A stretch of DNA of 64,000 nucleotides from Athripsodes cinereus (GCA_947579605.1 OX388309.1:14640713-14704712); one strand, 5' to 3'; positions 36,007 to 46,880 are shown, numbered from the stretch's first letter. Numbers and translations: made by a program. The notes: a model not told the origin generated them from the letters alone.

Positions 36007-36427
36007 AAGTCGGTAGTTACATGGCAATAGGTTGTATCTCGCATTTTTTGCGTTTTCAAGTTTGTTCCATAAAATGCTCAAAATAGTGTAATATTTGATG
36101 TGGCAAAAAGATATGTCTCTTTATAGTCAGAATAAAGAGAGAAAAGACGTAACTTATTGACATGTAGAAAGATTCTTTTCATCAACATGGCAAAAAAATT
36201 CAAATATTTTTAAACTGCAATAAATTATTTAGTGAATGTTACATACATCTTGTAGAAGAAATTATTAAGAGAATGTTACATCTATCTTGTAGAAATAATA
36301 ATAACCTTCATTTTGATATATAATGCTCGAAATTTGGCTGAAATATCTCTTTTGCAAACTTTGTTTTTGCTCTCCTGTAAAATTATGTTTTAGTGAGATA
36401 CAACCTATTGCCATGTAACTACCGAAT
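36007..36427. mobile_element. TIR (MITE-like) element, ~420 bp
   Basis: The left end gtcggtagttacatggcaat, aggttgtatctc is exactly inverted at the right as gagatacaacctattgccat, gtaactaccga. TIR ~31 bp. The word aaatattagt lies outside both ends (35992-36001 and 36438-36447) and could be a duplication, but the spacing to the TIR differs on the two sides. No transposase. Confidence 0.8.
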
Positions 36428-36562
36428 TATAGTAAACAAATATTAGTACACATTTCGTTCATATTAGTTATAGTAATTTGGTTCTTAATATAGCAGAACC
36501 TACGGATTATTTTAGCACAATGCAACAGGCGACGTGGGGGCGCTAATAGCGTATGGACTCTC

Positions 36563-36645
36563 CATATTGTTTTTATTTTTGAAATTAAAAATGTATGGCG
36601 TAAATAGTTTTCTTCATATTTTTTCTTCCCGTGAATTTGTAAGAT
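36563..36645 (+). repeat. Internal direct repeat, copy 2
   Basis: Counterpart of 35745-35835; it leads directly into the conserved terminal block. Confidence 0.7.
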
Positions 36646-36675
36646 GTTTTAATAGCCTATAGTTTATTCCGGGCG

Positions 36676-36771
36676 GAGAAGAATCCAACAAATCAAAGAT
36701 CATTCAAATCGGTACAGCCATTCTTGAGTTATAAGTGTTGTAACACACACGTCTTCCTTTTATATATTAGA
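36676..36771 (+). repeat. Terminal 96 bp, same as 1-96
   Basis: Apparently identical to window positions 1-96, starting gagaagaatccaacaaatca and ending tatatattaga. Gives the right edge of the composite island. Confidence 0.85.
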
Positions 36772-37653
36772 TTATTATCTACAAAAATAAGAGTTACGCA
36801 AACTTTATTTGGTGAAGGACTAGTGATGAACGTAATTAATGTTTATTTTTCAAGTAGGTATACAATTTTAAGAAATGCCATGATGTCATAGGTATATATC
36901 TACATATTACTAAAAAACTGACTTTATGGCAACACAATATAAAATGGAAAGAATATATATTTTAAAGGAGGATGGAAACAAATTTCTTCTTCTGAAAGAG
37001 ATTTTGTGTTATTTGGAAAACATCTTCCCAAGACATTCTTTACGTTTCAATATTACGTTCCAACTGATATAAGAATAATATGAAATGAAAGAGTACACAG
37101 ATTCATTTTTGGCATGATTGTACTATGAAAAATAATCATACCATAAAATAATTATGCCATTAAATAAATATATCATAAATTGATGAAAGAAGATATTATC
37201 GAACTAATGAATTTGCCAGATTTTTTAATACATGCTTGTGGGAATCTTTTATTACCATTTATTAATATTTACAAGGTTCTTCTACATAATATTTTACATG
37301 GCCTAGAAATTTCTAAACAATATCAATATTATCAGATGTGTATCGATGAAATACTTATCTTATATAGAAGTATAAAATGAACGTATATTTCATAGAATTT
37401 GAAAACACAAACTATACGAAAATAGAAATTTGTTCCCCACAGGGAGTAATAGATTATACATAATTAAATATGAATTTAATATTGAAATAAATTGATACAA
37501 TTGTGGAACGACTTTGTTACTGACATAATGTTAAATTTGAACTTAATCAATAACAGCAAGATGATATAATATTGTATTCAAAGAAAATATATATCAAAGT
37601 TATCTACAATATATTATATGATGCCCAGGTAGTATTGTAATTATTGAATTTTA
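36772..37653. other. Non-coding DNA with an unconvincing 66-codon frame
   Basis: A frame at 37180-37380 (plus) has AT-driven composition (I, L, N, Y rich) and no recognisable domain. Nothing else. Confidence 0.45.
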
Positions 37654-37829
37654 GAAAATACTCTAGAGATACGGAAGGGTTAAATGCAAGTAGGGCAATA
37701 CCTAGTGATCTGAGGTATGCGAATAGACAGACTCAAATGGAAATTCCAACCACGAGCTATATCCTCCCTGACCCTACATTACGGTTCCGTATCGATGCCG
37801 TAGCTTTGCGTTCTCAATTATATAGATAA
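37654..37829 (+). CDS. Possible terminal exon, unidentified protein
   Basis: A 58-codon open stretch reads KYSRDTEGLNASRAIPSDLR, YANRQTQMEIPTTSYILPDP, TLRFRIDAVALRSQLYR then stop. It is preceded by tattgaattttag, an acceptable 3' splice site, and has balanced base composition against the A+T-rich surroundings. I recognise no family. It could equally be an unfamiliar transposon remnant or chance. The ATG at 37644 overlaps the proposed acceptor and is less likely to be used. Confidence 0.25.
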
Positions 37830-40337
37830 GTCTACGTCAGCTACGATATGAACTAAAAAATATTTAATTTTAATATTTTTTAAGTGATCATTTCAACACT
37901 TATAGAAGTTATATCTACGCAACGAGTAGGTACATGGTATTTTACGTATGATAATCAACTCGTTTATTCAGTGTAGTGTTAGAATTTTCAAGAACAAATT
38001 TTATATTTTGTGATATTCTGCGATTGGCGTCTTATGAATCATCATAAAATAGAGTCAGTCTGCTGCCTAATCCACTTGTTGGAAATACCTTTAAAGTATG
38101 TATTTGAGTGTTATGAAATCTACGTCTGGTAGAGATTGAGTAAGTTTCATGATCCTAAATATACACATTTTCATTAAAATTTAAGGCTCAATTCATAAGA
38201 AATATCATGAAGCATTAAGTTGATTATATTTCCAAAGGAAGATTACTACAAGCACATCTATGTTCCTGGTTCAAATCGTCATACTTTCCCGTCTATTAAA
38301 CTTTATATATTTTCTTACCAGATAGTTGACTTCAAATGACAATTTTAATTTTTTAACACTAATAAAAATTAAAGTAACATCTTCAGCTGATATAATTTCT
38401 GATTCAGCGCTAGTTATATAGAAAGTGTAAGAACAAAGTTGGGCCCCTCTATAGATGAGTAATATTTTATGTATCTAGTTAGATTGATTGAAGTGTGCTA
38501 TATTGTTTTTGTTCTCTGGAGAAATGAAGTATGTAAATATTGTACCTTGAAGGAATACAGTGAAGTTGTCAAAAAAAAAGAAAATCAACCAGGAGTTTGT
38601 GCCAGTTGCATTCATTGCAAGGAATGAGGGTAATGATCACATTACTGATGACAAGAGTTGTCTAGCATATTAAGCAGCAGGGGAGAGGATTATAGATTCA
38701 ACCAAATTAATATATTTTATAAGTCGACTTTATCAAGTGGACTGGAAACGAGTTATAGTGTTCTCTTATTTACAGCAGTGCTTTGACTAGTGGTTTATAA
38801 ATGTTGAATGTAGTACTTGCATTTTACTGGAATTTTGTTTATTTGTGTGAGTAAAGATATTAAGAGTATCATTCAACAGTTACCTAGTCTTCACAAACAA
38901 CAAAATGTGCAAAATCTTTTTAATACGAAGCAGGAAAGGTGTTTCGATGCTTACGAATCGGCTTAAGCTGGTTTAAGTTCACTTTATACAAATGTATTAT
39001 CATCGTATTGAGATACATATAATGTACTTATAGTATGTCAGGAGGAGAGACCTGTTGCAGTGTAATACATTATTTCGTTGTAGTACATAACTGTGAGTAA
39101 GAATATAAAAATGTATTGTTTAAGTTTAAAGAAATACTGCAATGCCCTTGAGGTTGTAAAAGGTTACAATAAATTGTGGTGAGGATTTGTCAATGGAAGC
39201 CCTTCAGGTGATCTCTGAAGTGCATCATAAAATAATAAAATTGAACGATAAGCGTAGATGACGTAGAAAATATCATTCCATAGCTCTAATTACTTTTAGA
39301 TCTCTGAAAATATAACAAATATTTAGCCATTTTTTGTTAATTTTTTAATGTGGTTACAATATTAATTCAGACCTTAGGTTATTAAAGAAATTTTATGAAT
39401 TACAAGACGATATATAAAATAAAATAAAACCACAAAAATACGTCAAAAAATTAGTTCAATTCAACAGAAAGTCACAAGTCTCCTCAGATAGCACATGCGT
39501 AGCTGGTGTTAGAGGAGACTTATTAATTATTTCATTGAGCGAAAATCTTATAAAAATTTAAACATGGATTAAATATTCCTGCTATTATTAAAATAACGAA
39601 GTGTATTATAACGAAAATACTTAAGAAAAAAAAACATCCAGTATATTTACACAACGAAGAAGAAAATGTAAGTAGATTTAGAGTACAAACAATTCTGGAA
39701 GGGAGTTTTGTGAAAATGGCGGAGATTATGGAACCATCAAAGCGATTTACTTTTCTCTTCATTAAATCTAAGTGCACCACAGATAGCAAGGAGTATATTC
39801 AGTATTACTTTAGTTCACTCATTTCTTGTATGCTTTAGTTTCTTTGACGCTTCAGCAGTTTGCGAAATAGCTTTGCAATTTATAAAACATTAAGCCTCAG
39901 TGGGATATAAAACAGTTGTATGGTTCACCTAGAATTAGCACGTTACATATGTTTCACACATTGTTGTATCCATGGATATGTAGCATAATTGAAAAAAGGT
40001 TTAATATAAAAATTAAAGGATTCTTCACCAACAAAATATCTTCGAAAAATTTAATTATTCATTGTATGCACCTACCTAAATATGCATTCGTGTGACCAAA
40101 AGAATACTATAAAATATTTATTATAGGTACATGCTAATAATAACTTTACTTTTCAATTTACTATTTTGAAAATAGTCATAACAAATAGCTTATTTAAAAT
40201 TTTAAGGGTTTAAATGTTATAACATAAAGGGAGGGGTTCCTAATACTTACGAAGAGAGAGGTTACCACCAATAACTTCAATTCTCATATCATCCAGTAAG
40301 TCTAGACCTTTTTTTATATCCAACAACTGTAGGCATA
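37830..40337. other. Non-coding DNA
   Basis: No supported gene. The segment 39411-39470 (aaaccacaaaaatacgtc, ttcaattcaac) resembles 21243-21295, suggesting a minor dispersed repeat. The 85-codon minus frame at 39532-39789 has no recognisable domain. Confidence 0.45.
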
Positions 40338-40500
40338 GTCAAAACACATTTAAGCGTTACGTTTTCGTTCGAATGTTGACGACGTTGCGAGAACGCGTCA
40401 ATTTTCGTAGCTAAAATACACAAGTAGCTACGAAAATTGACACGTTTTCGCAACGTCGTCTACATTTGAACGAAAACGTAACGCTAAAATGTGTTTTGAC
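40338..40500. mobile_element. Foldback element, ~75-bp arms
   Basis: The left arm gtcaaaacacatttaagcgt, tacgttttcgttcgaatgtt, gacgacgttgcgagaacgcg, tcaattttcgtagct is mirrored on the right by agctacgaaaattgacacgt, tttcgcaacgtcgtctacat, ttgaacgaaaacgtaacgct, aaaatgtgttttgac. About 93% pairing by eye, loop ~13 bp. G+C-richer than the flanks. No coding sequence. Confidence 0.9.
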
Positions 40501-41149
40501 TTGGCTCACTGGTGCTCTTTAATTATTTCATCCGATTACTGACATTCTTTGATGTTCCTTGGTGGAAAATATGAGACTGAGAATACACACATTTATGTAT
40601 ACACAAAACACATATGTGGATGTTTTTAATTGACCAAGGACAGCAAAGGACAAACTCACTTCCTGTATGGTGAAGGAAAAAATGAAAAAAAATCTATAGT
40701 TACTGGAAATAACGCAAATTTCTTTTTAAATCCATTAATTCCAATATCGTCGGTTCACATTATATACTTGGAGTTTAGTAACACGTCGCAAATATAAAGC
40801 TGATGGTTGGCAAATTGTTTTTGCAAAACGAAATACGAAAACAAATAAAAACAGGAAACGGACAAAATAACTGTTTAACTAGAAATCGCAAGGGGTTACG
40901 TTTGAAACATTCCTATTGAATCTATGTGTACTGAAGTGAATATAAATCCATTTCCAGTTAATCGGCTTCTTTGACATTAAACCGTTTTGTGGTAAATTAT
41001 CATTCTGACTGTTAAATTATTGATTTTCACGGTAAAGAAAAAAGGGAAAGTTAATTATACGTAAACTTCTGAGCTACTAATAGTAGGTACATATAGAATG
41101 ATTGACCTTTAATCGATGATATCTTCATATTACTAAATCAGTTGTTTAC
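40501..41149. other. Non-coding DNA
   Basis: Nothing identifiable. Confidence 0.5.
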
Positions 41150-41345
41150 TTAAAGTCAAAAGATTATTTCAGAAAGATATATTTTGTAGCGTTGATCTCC
41201 CAATACGATATTGTAAATTTTCACGATATTTTCTGTAGTGGTTACCTCAGTCAGACGTCCTGACCAAGGAGAGTCTTCCGTGCTTGTTTTTCCACAACGA
41301 AACCCAGTAAAATGACGAAAAAGATTCATCATAATATTTTTCAAA
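41150..41345 (-). pseudogene. Mariner-family transposase fragment
   Basis: The minus strand encodes FRHFTGFRCGKTSTEDSPWS and GRLTEVTTTENIVKIYNIVL, GDQRYKI. This matches the linker region between the two helix-turn-helix motifs of mariner transposases (F..G..S.ED.PRSGRP.E.TTPENI.KI..IVL.DRR.K). Only ~50 residues are recognisable. The catalytic DDD region is absent and the sequence to both sides has stops and frame loss. A very old, dead copy. Confidence 0.7.
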
Positions 41346-42157
41346 AGATTTTTTCTTTCGTTTCCAAAACAAATTGTTTGGTTTAAACGAATAACAAAGC
41401 AATTCTTCTACGAGTATAAATATCAGCAAAAAAATATTTATGTTTTTCAAAACAATAACCTAACCAAATGTATTATAACTTGTATACAAGTTTCACCGCT
41501 TCATTCATTTTTAGCCAACTTTTATCAATCTCCCCTGGTAGAAAATATGAACTTTAATTTATATGAAATTATCCCATGTTATTTCTTAAATAAATGGACT
41601 GTATAAAAATACACCACACCCAACCTTTTTTATGGGCGGGTGGCAGAGATATCATGTATTTAAGTGAATATGGTAAGAAGATCTAATGTAACAGTTTTGA
41701 TTTCACGTTTAAAAGTGTAGATACGTTATTACTATGTATTCTTTACAAATATCTAAGAAATCATAATTTCGTCAATGAAATACAGATTATCTCGTAACTG
41801 TTCCCTAAATGGTTTGTGTCTTTGATCAGTAGATAATTTTATGCATAAAAAAAATCTTAGAGATCGATGGAAGATATTCCCTTACAACACACATTTCTAG
41901 AATAAAACCTATAAAAGGTTAGGTCTATCAGAAGACTTTTCCTCAAGACAATAAGTATGCCCTTTGCATATATTTATTTTGACAATAAACTGATTTATAA
42001 TATTTTATAATTTTGGGCTCAATTTTTATCCATTATAAACTTCCATGTGAGTTCGTTCGGATAAAAAGTATTATTTGAAAGGAATACGGGAAAATCAGTA
42101 TACCTACCCTGATATATTCATGTAAAGATGTATATAAAGCAACAGCCTTAAATATTC
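41346..42157. other. Non-coding DNA
   Basis: Upstream of the candidate exon below; no recognisable feature. Confidence 0.45.
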
Positions 42158-42240
42158 AGAGGCGCCGGAACGGCGCTCCGGAAGCATATTGAGAAGTTTG
42201 TAATCAGAAACGTCGCGCGTTCCGGACCTTCTATATAAAA
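42158..42240 (+). promoter_or_regulatory. Candidate promoter: G+C block plus TATA box
   Basis: A G+C-rich island (gaggcgccggaacggcgctc, cggaag; later cgtcgcgcgttccggacctt) precedes tatataaaa at 42232-42240. The island contains an imperfect inverted pair ccgga/tccgg. The TATA box is 63 bp before an ATG whose frame looks like a signal peptide, implying a leader of roughly 40 nt. Not experimentally known. Confidence 0.4.
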
Positions 42241-42302
42241 AGTTTAATATAAAAATAATATATTATCGACAATTTTAATACTTTGTTGGAATTGAATTCT
42301 CG

Positions 42303-42361
42303 ATGGATATGAAAATGATTTATGATGTGATGTGCTTTGTTGTACTACTGCTACCTACTGG
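42303..42361 (+). CDS. Candidate first coding exon of a small secreted protein
   Basis: The ATG at 42303 opens a 19.7-codon frame, MDMKMIYDVMCFVVLLLPTG, with a lysine near the start and a hydrophobic stretch (VMCFVVLLL) as in signal peptides. It ends at a strong 5' splice site, ACTGG|GTGAGT (donor at 42362). TATA box, short leader, signal-peptide exon and donor in correct order resemble small secreted insect genes. Next exons are not certain: a consistent chain would be 44270-44287 (acceptor tatttacag, donor gtaaga) and 44403-44451 (acceptor tatgttttag, stop taa), giving a ~41-residue product, but short exons can arise by chance. No family is recognised. Confidence 0.38.
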
Positions 42362-43149
42362 GTGAGTAGCTGATCAAATTTTGATGAGAAATATTTTCAC
42401 AAATTTATTTCAGCTGAGTAGTATTGGTTTCGAACGGGAAAGCTTTTCATAAAATATGAAAATTAGAATAACTATGTTGGACTAGATAATAATAATATTT
42501 TGAAGTTATATTATAAATTGATGCATTTTAATAATATATTATAGTAATATCTACTTATAGTATAGTGTAAATATATTATTTTAATTAAAAAAAAACTTTT
42601 ATCTACAAAATTTTCTTTTAAAGGTATAATTACTATTTTAAAATATTCAATTCTAGTAATTAAAAGTTATCTTGAATAAAAAAGTAAAAAGAATATTAAC
42701 CTCCATTAAATATTCCAAGCAAATCTCCATTTGGTTAAATCGTTTTCTTCAATGGCGTTGAAATTTGTGGTAAAAACTTAGACACTTACGAGTCTGTTTG
42801 TGACCTATTTAAAAATATATTACTTTTTGGTGGGCGAACATCTTAATGTTATATTATTATGAGATGAGATTAATAAAGATATCCACTTAATATGAAGCCA
42901 CTACACCATTGAGAACTTTAATACGCAAGGTTAAATACATTCAATATGAAAGAAGGTACCTACCAAATAATAAATTTGAAAATATAACGAAAGTAGGATC
43001 TATATTTAGGAACTATACATTATGAAACTTGTTTAGAATGGCTGATTCACAGTTTCCTGATAGATCTTATGCCTACTGACAGAGGGCTTATCATGACGTT
43101 TCAATGAAATATCATTTATCATCTTCAAGTGACTTCATCTAAACATATG

Positions 43150-43290
43150 GTTCCCTCCCCAGGTAGTTAACGGAAGCGATATGGTCATCGCTTGGATCTC
43201 GACCCATTGTGGTACCACACCTAATGAGGATGTGGAAGCATTGACAAAGGAGGCCACCACGAATGGTTTAATTTCTGGTAATTTTGAACT
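43150..43290. other. Unidentified G+C-richer block
   Basis: ccctccccaggtagttaacg, gaagcgatatggtcatcgct and ctcgacccattgtggtacca stand out from the A+T-rich background. The antisense strand reads TMGRDPSDDHIASVNYLGRE in one frame. Probably a transposon coding remnant; not identified. Confidence 0.3.
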
Positions 43291-44260
43291 CCCTTGAGTG
43301 ATGTTCAGCGTTCTGTATTTTTCTGGGCAATGACTGAATGAGATAAAAAAAACATAAATGTACTTAGATGTATAAACCTATATGTTTTTAAAATACTTTT
43401 GGTTAATGTTTTAAAATAATTATATACAAAATTTGACGAATTTTAATCTCGAAAGGGATAAAGAACTTTAAAAGTACGCCTTTTTCTGTGTTTTAAAGGC
43501 ATTTTTATATTTGTAATACTAGTGGATTCTTTCTTGGAACATTCATGTATTTTAAATAAATAATTTTATATAGCCATTTAACGACTGAAATCATTGGTAA
43601 TGTTTTTTTATCCTCGTTAAACAGTAGATATTGATTTTCGCAGCAAATCTCAAAAGGGTTTAGTTGTTATAGGATCAATATGGTCGTAATGCTATAAAGC
43701 CTGTGAAGTGGTGAAACTTTTGTTTTTACAACTCATGGTTATCGGAAAATATAAAAGGAAACTACTCAAATAAAATTTTCCCGAATTCCATACTCCGCAG
43801 AAGCCTAATAAAAACACATTACGTAGAATACAAATCTCAACATCCTTCGTGAAGGAATAAATTTATTTTCTTAAAGAATTATTTTGCGTGTTCATTGGGA
43901 AAGGGTTCCAAAGTGTTTAGGTGTATCTTGAGATCTCCAGTATTTTACCGTAATAAACAATTTTATGCCAAATTTATATGTGTTTAACGAATAAACAAAT
44001 ATGAATGTTATTACGTGGGTGTATATTTGTAAGTTGTCAGTTATTCGCTCAGATTTAATATGATAGTAGCAATGAATAGAGATGAATACAGAAAGGTATA
44101 TATATATGTGTGTGTGTGTGTGTATTGTGTAGAGCAGAAGAATATTAACGTTAAAATAAACACTATTTATTATGTATCTACATACCTATATATCATACTA
44201 TTGTATATCAACTTTGTGTTCAGCAGAACATTTCTCATTAATGCTAAAGTCAACTTAATA
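43291..44260. other. Non-coding DNA
   Basis: Contains a (tg)n run at 44107-44123. No gene. Confidence 0.45.
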
Positions 44261-44703
44261 TATTTACAGGTATTACTATTACGGAAGGTAAGATGAATAA
44301 TTTGATCCCTTTGAAAATGTTCTTGTGTAGATATTACGTATCTCAGCAGAGAGAAAGACAAACCTGTACCTTAAAGATAAATCTGATGTGTTTATGTTTT
44401 AGGAATATGCTTGGTGTGGTATTACACAGAATCGTATATGACGAGAATTAACAACTTAAAAGCCTATTGATGGTATGTTCATAATTATCTACAAAGCCAA
44501 GAAATACTGGACTAAGCAATCTATTCATAAGCCGGACAAAGTACAGCTGCATTTATATGGCTTATGACGTAGTCATTATCTACTTAAATTCTTAGAAGCT
44601 TGCAAAATATTTAATTCAACTAATACAACTAAATAAATACAATAAGTACAGAAATATAGTAAAAATCACTTTCAACGCACCATTTTATTATATATATATA
44701 TAT

Positions 44704-44800
44704 TTGAGGTGAAGGTTTTACTTCATTTCACTGCGTACAGTCGGGCAGAGACTTGGCTCTTGCCTTTGCATGTGGGACGAGACACGGCCTTCACCTCATA
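44704..44800. repeat. Short inverted-end repeat block
   Basis: tgaggtgaaggttttac at the left is inverted at the right as ggccttcacctca. The G+C-richer centre has acagtcgggcagagacttgg and gcatgtgggacgagacacgg. May be a transposon remnant. Confidence 0.4.
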
Positions 44801-45119
44801 CTATCTCCTGCGTAAAATCAAGTGATCTTTCATTAATGGAATGCATGTTGCACATGCATTTCCGATGAATATTTGATCACATAGTCATTCATATATAGGT
44901 ATATATATATAAAGAAAAAATGTGGAAATACTAAAAACAAGTAAAAAATTCTCTACAGAATTTATCTCAAATTTTCACATAATATACCTACAGTGCTCTA
45001 CAGATAATGTGTGTAAATCTCTTTGATTCAATTGTTTTTTTTATTATTTATATTCTTTGTATATTCAGTGTTTTCAATTTTAATATAATAAAACCTTACG
45101 TTGGTTGAAAAATGAATCT

Positions 45120-45200
45120 TGTATACGGGGTAAAGTGTGATTCGATAACGGGTTAAATGACTCTCTGCCTACCCCTCCTAGGACATGGCGTGAGGGTATA
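45120..45200 (+). mobile_element. RTE-like LINE 3'-tail fragment
   Basis: gactctctgcctacccctcc, taggacatggcgtgagggta, then tagatatatagatagacag matches the last ~55 bp of the 45473-45824 element. Confidence 0.65.
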
Positions 45201-45472
45201 GATATATAGATAGACAGATAAATTGTTTACGAATGGAATCTCAAATAAAATATTCACATTGTATTACATTATAGTTAAGTAAGTTTTGTTTTTATTTTTT
45301 TCTTTCTGTGTTTTGTACTGTACTAGCAGTTAAAAAGGACCATGAAATCAAAGATGGGCTGATTAAGTACTACAAATAAGTTGAATCTTTATTATATTAT
45401 ATTGTGTAAAATTTATTTGTATGTTGCCCATTTTAAAACAAAGAATTTGATATTATTATATATTAACCGTAC

Positions 45473-45824
45473 GTTATATAGAAGAGTGTTGTGGACAGAA
45501 TGCGCGTGAATAAATTACGGTGGTTTGGGCATGTTGAACGAATGAACGAGGTAAGAGTGACAAAGAGGATATAGGTACTTATCTGAAAGAAAGGGTGTGA
45601 GGAAACGCGGGCGTCCGAGAACCACGTGACTTGATCACGTGGATCAAATTCTCAAGGACGGCCGCGTGTTGAGTAAGAGGAACCGACGTGCGTGTATGAG
45701 AAACTGTATGAATGTGGAGGAAGCGAAGGAAGTGTGTAAAGATAGATCTGTTTGGCGTTCCGTTCTCTCTGCCTACCCCACTTGGGTGGGACACGGCGTG
45801 AGGGTATAGTATAGTATAGTATAG
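45473..45824 (+). mobile_element. 5'-truncated RTE-like LINE fragment with 9-bp TSD
   Basis: taaccgtac lies at 45464-45472 and 45825-45833. The 352-bp insert ends gacacggcgtgagggtatag and (tatag)n. Its tail is shared with the SINE-like family in this window. Confidence 0.88.
45490..45808 (+). pseudogene. C-terminal end of RTE-like reverse transcriptase, frameshifted
   Basis: Three frames together read VVDRMRVNKLRWFGHVERMN, EVRVTKRI, then ERKGVRKRGRPRTT, then HVDQILKDGRVLSKRNRRAC, MRNCMNVEEAKEVCKDRSVW, RSVLSAYPTWVGHG. The order R.FGHVERM ... RGRP ... W/L-D ... CKDR..WRS is the usual RTE C-terminus. Stops after TKRI and RTT show decay. The minus-strand frame at 45579-45794 is a shadow. The same protein family is at 56490-56810 (minus). 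Confidence 0.85.
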
Positions 45825-46139
45825 TAACCGTACTTTTATTTCATAAATATTTAACTAGTTTTATTTTTTATTTACTTTTTGTTCTGATATACTAAATACA
45901 AATACTTCAAAATATTTAAACAAAATTTAACTATTTTTTGTTTGATGTTTGCTCTTTAGATGCTTTGGATAGTTTGCTTCTTCAATTGTTATGTGTCATT
46001 AATATTTTTTATGTTTTAACATGTGAAATACTTACTGCCACGTACTTAAATAAATAAAGTATGCTTTCATTAAATAATATAATGACACGAAAAAAAACCT
46101 AAAAAATAATAAGTATATCTTCAATGGCACCATCAACAC

Positions 46140-46436
46140 CAGAGGTTACCAAACTTTTTTTTCTCATATTTTCGCTGGTTCCGGTGAACTCCCTGCATTT
46201 CTACTCCCCCGTCGCTAAATTTTCGAGATGGTAAAGGAATTTGAAATAATTCAAAACTCATCGGTTTTCTTAAAGAATATTTACTTGAATTATTAAATAT
46301 CTGTTACTTTTACCGAATATCCGATACTTTTATTATGGATTCGTGGACCCCCGCCTTCGACGCGTGCACCCCCATTTTTTAGTCACGCCAACCTAGACCC
46401 CCGTCGAGTCTCCCGTGGACCACTTTGAGAATCTAC
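46140..46436 (-). mobile_element. Non-autonomous hAT-like element, decayed copy
   Basis: Its reverse complement matches the element at 53187-53551: tatcggatattcggtaaaag, taacagatatttaataattc, accatctcgaaaatttagcg, acggggg. The left end CAGAGGTTACCAAACT is the inverted repeat; the other end agattctcaaagtgg is eroded. No duplication is detectable. Confidence 0.75.
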
Positions 46437-46556
46437 ACGTTTAAAATACAGGACATAGAAAATTAAATTCTAATATAATTTAGATTCCTTCAAAGAAAGA
46501 GGTCTGTTCAATTTTGAGGGAATCAATAAAGTCAACTAATGAACAGTTTGCAAGCA

Positions 46557-46880
46557 TTCGAAGTGTGGTTAGATCGTAAAATGCTCAGAATTCACTGGAC
46601 AGACATGGTTACCTAGCTAGAGGTGACAGGGAGCTGTCGTCAATCATCAAGGTTTGGAAGGTCTCACATCTGGGACGTGTTCTGTTTGGGAAAAACTACA
46701 ACTTTCTCCAATGTATATTGAAGGGAAAAATAGAGAGATGCCGAAAACTTGGTAGGAGTCAGATGTCCTGGCCTAAGCAAGTGTGGAGGAGCTGTTCCGA
46801 GCAGTGCAGAATAGGGACAGGCTCACCGAGATGATCATAAACTTTGGGGGATCCGATAGGACACATGAAGATGAAGATTA
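46557..46880 (+). pseudogene. RTE-like reverse transcriptase C-terminal remnant
   Basis: FEVWLDRKMLRIHWTDMVT then stop, later VWKVSHLGRVLFGKNYNFLQ, CILKGKIERCRKLGRSQMSW, PKQVW. This corresponds to W..RML.I.WTDHVTNEEVL...YLGH.LRG.KY..LQLI.KGKI.G.RG.GR..MSWL in RTE-type LINEs. It ends near a gaagatgaagatta microsatellite-like tail. Related in position to the family at 32.7 kb but another subfamily. Stops and frame changes show it is dead. Confidence 0.8.

Larger units (their letters stand above)
34125..36771 (+). mobile_element. Composite repeat island (nested elements)
   Basis: Opens with ataatactagctggcccggc, gaacttcgtaccgcc and closes with aaatcggtacagccattctt and gtaacacacacgtcttcctt, tatatattaga, which resemble the two ends of one widespread insect repeat type. 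The interior holds a foldback (34856-35223), a tRNA-derived SINE (35236-35459), a TIR element (36007-36427) and an internal direct repeat, so the host element has been invaded repeatedly. It may instead be two partial copies, since one segment occurs twice. No transposase frame remains. Confidence 0.55.

Noticed and set aside
37180..37380. 66-codon plus-strand gene
   Set aside because: Codon use mirrors the A+T-rich background; no domain, splice or promoter context.
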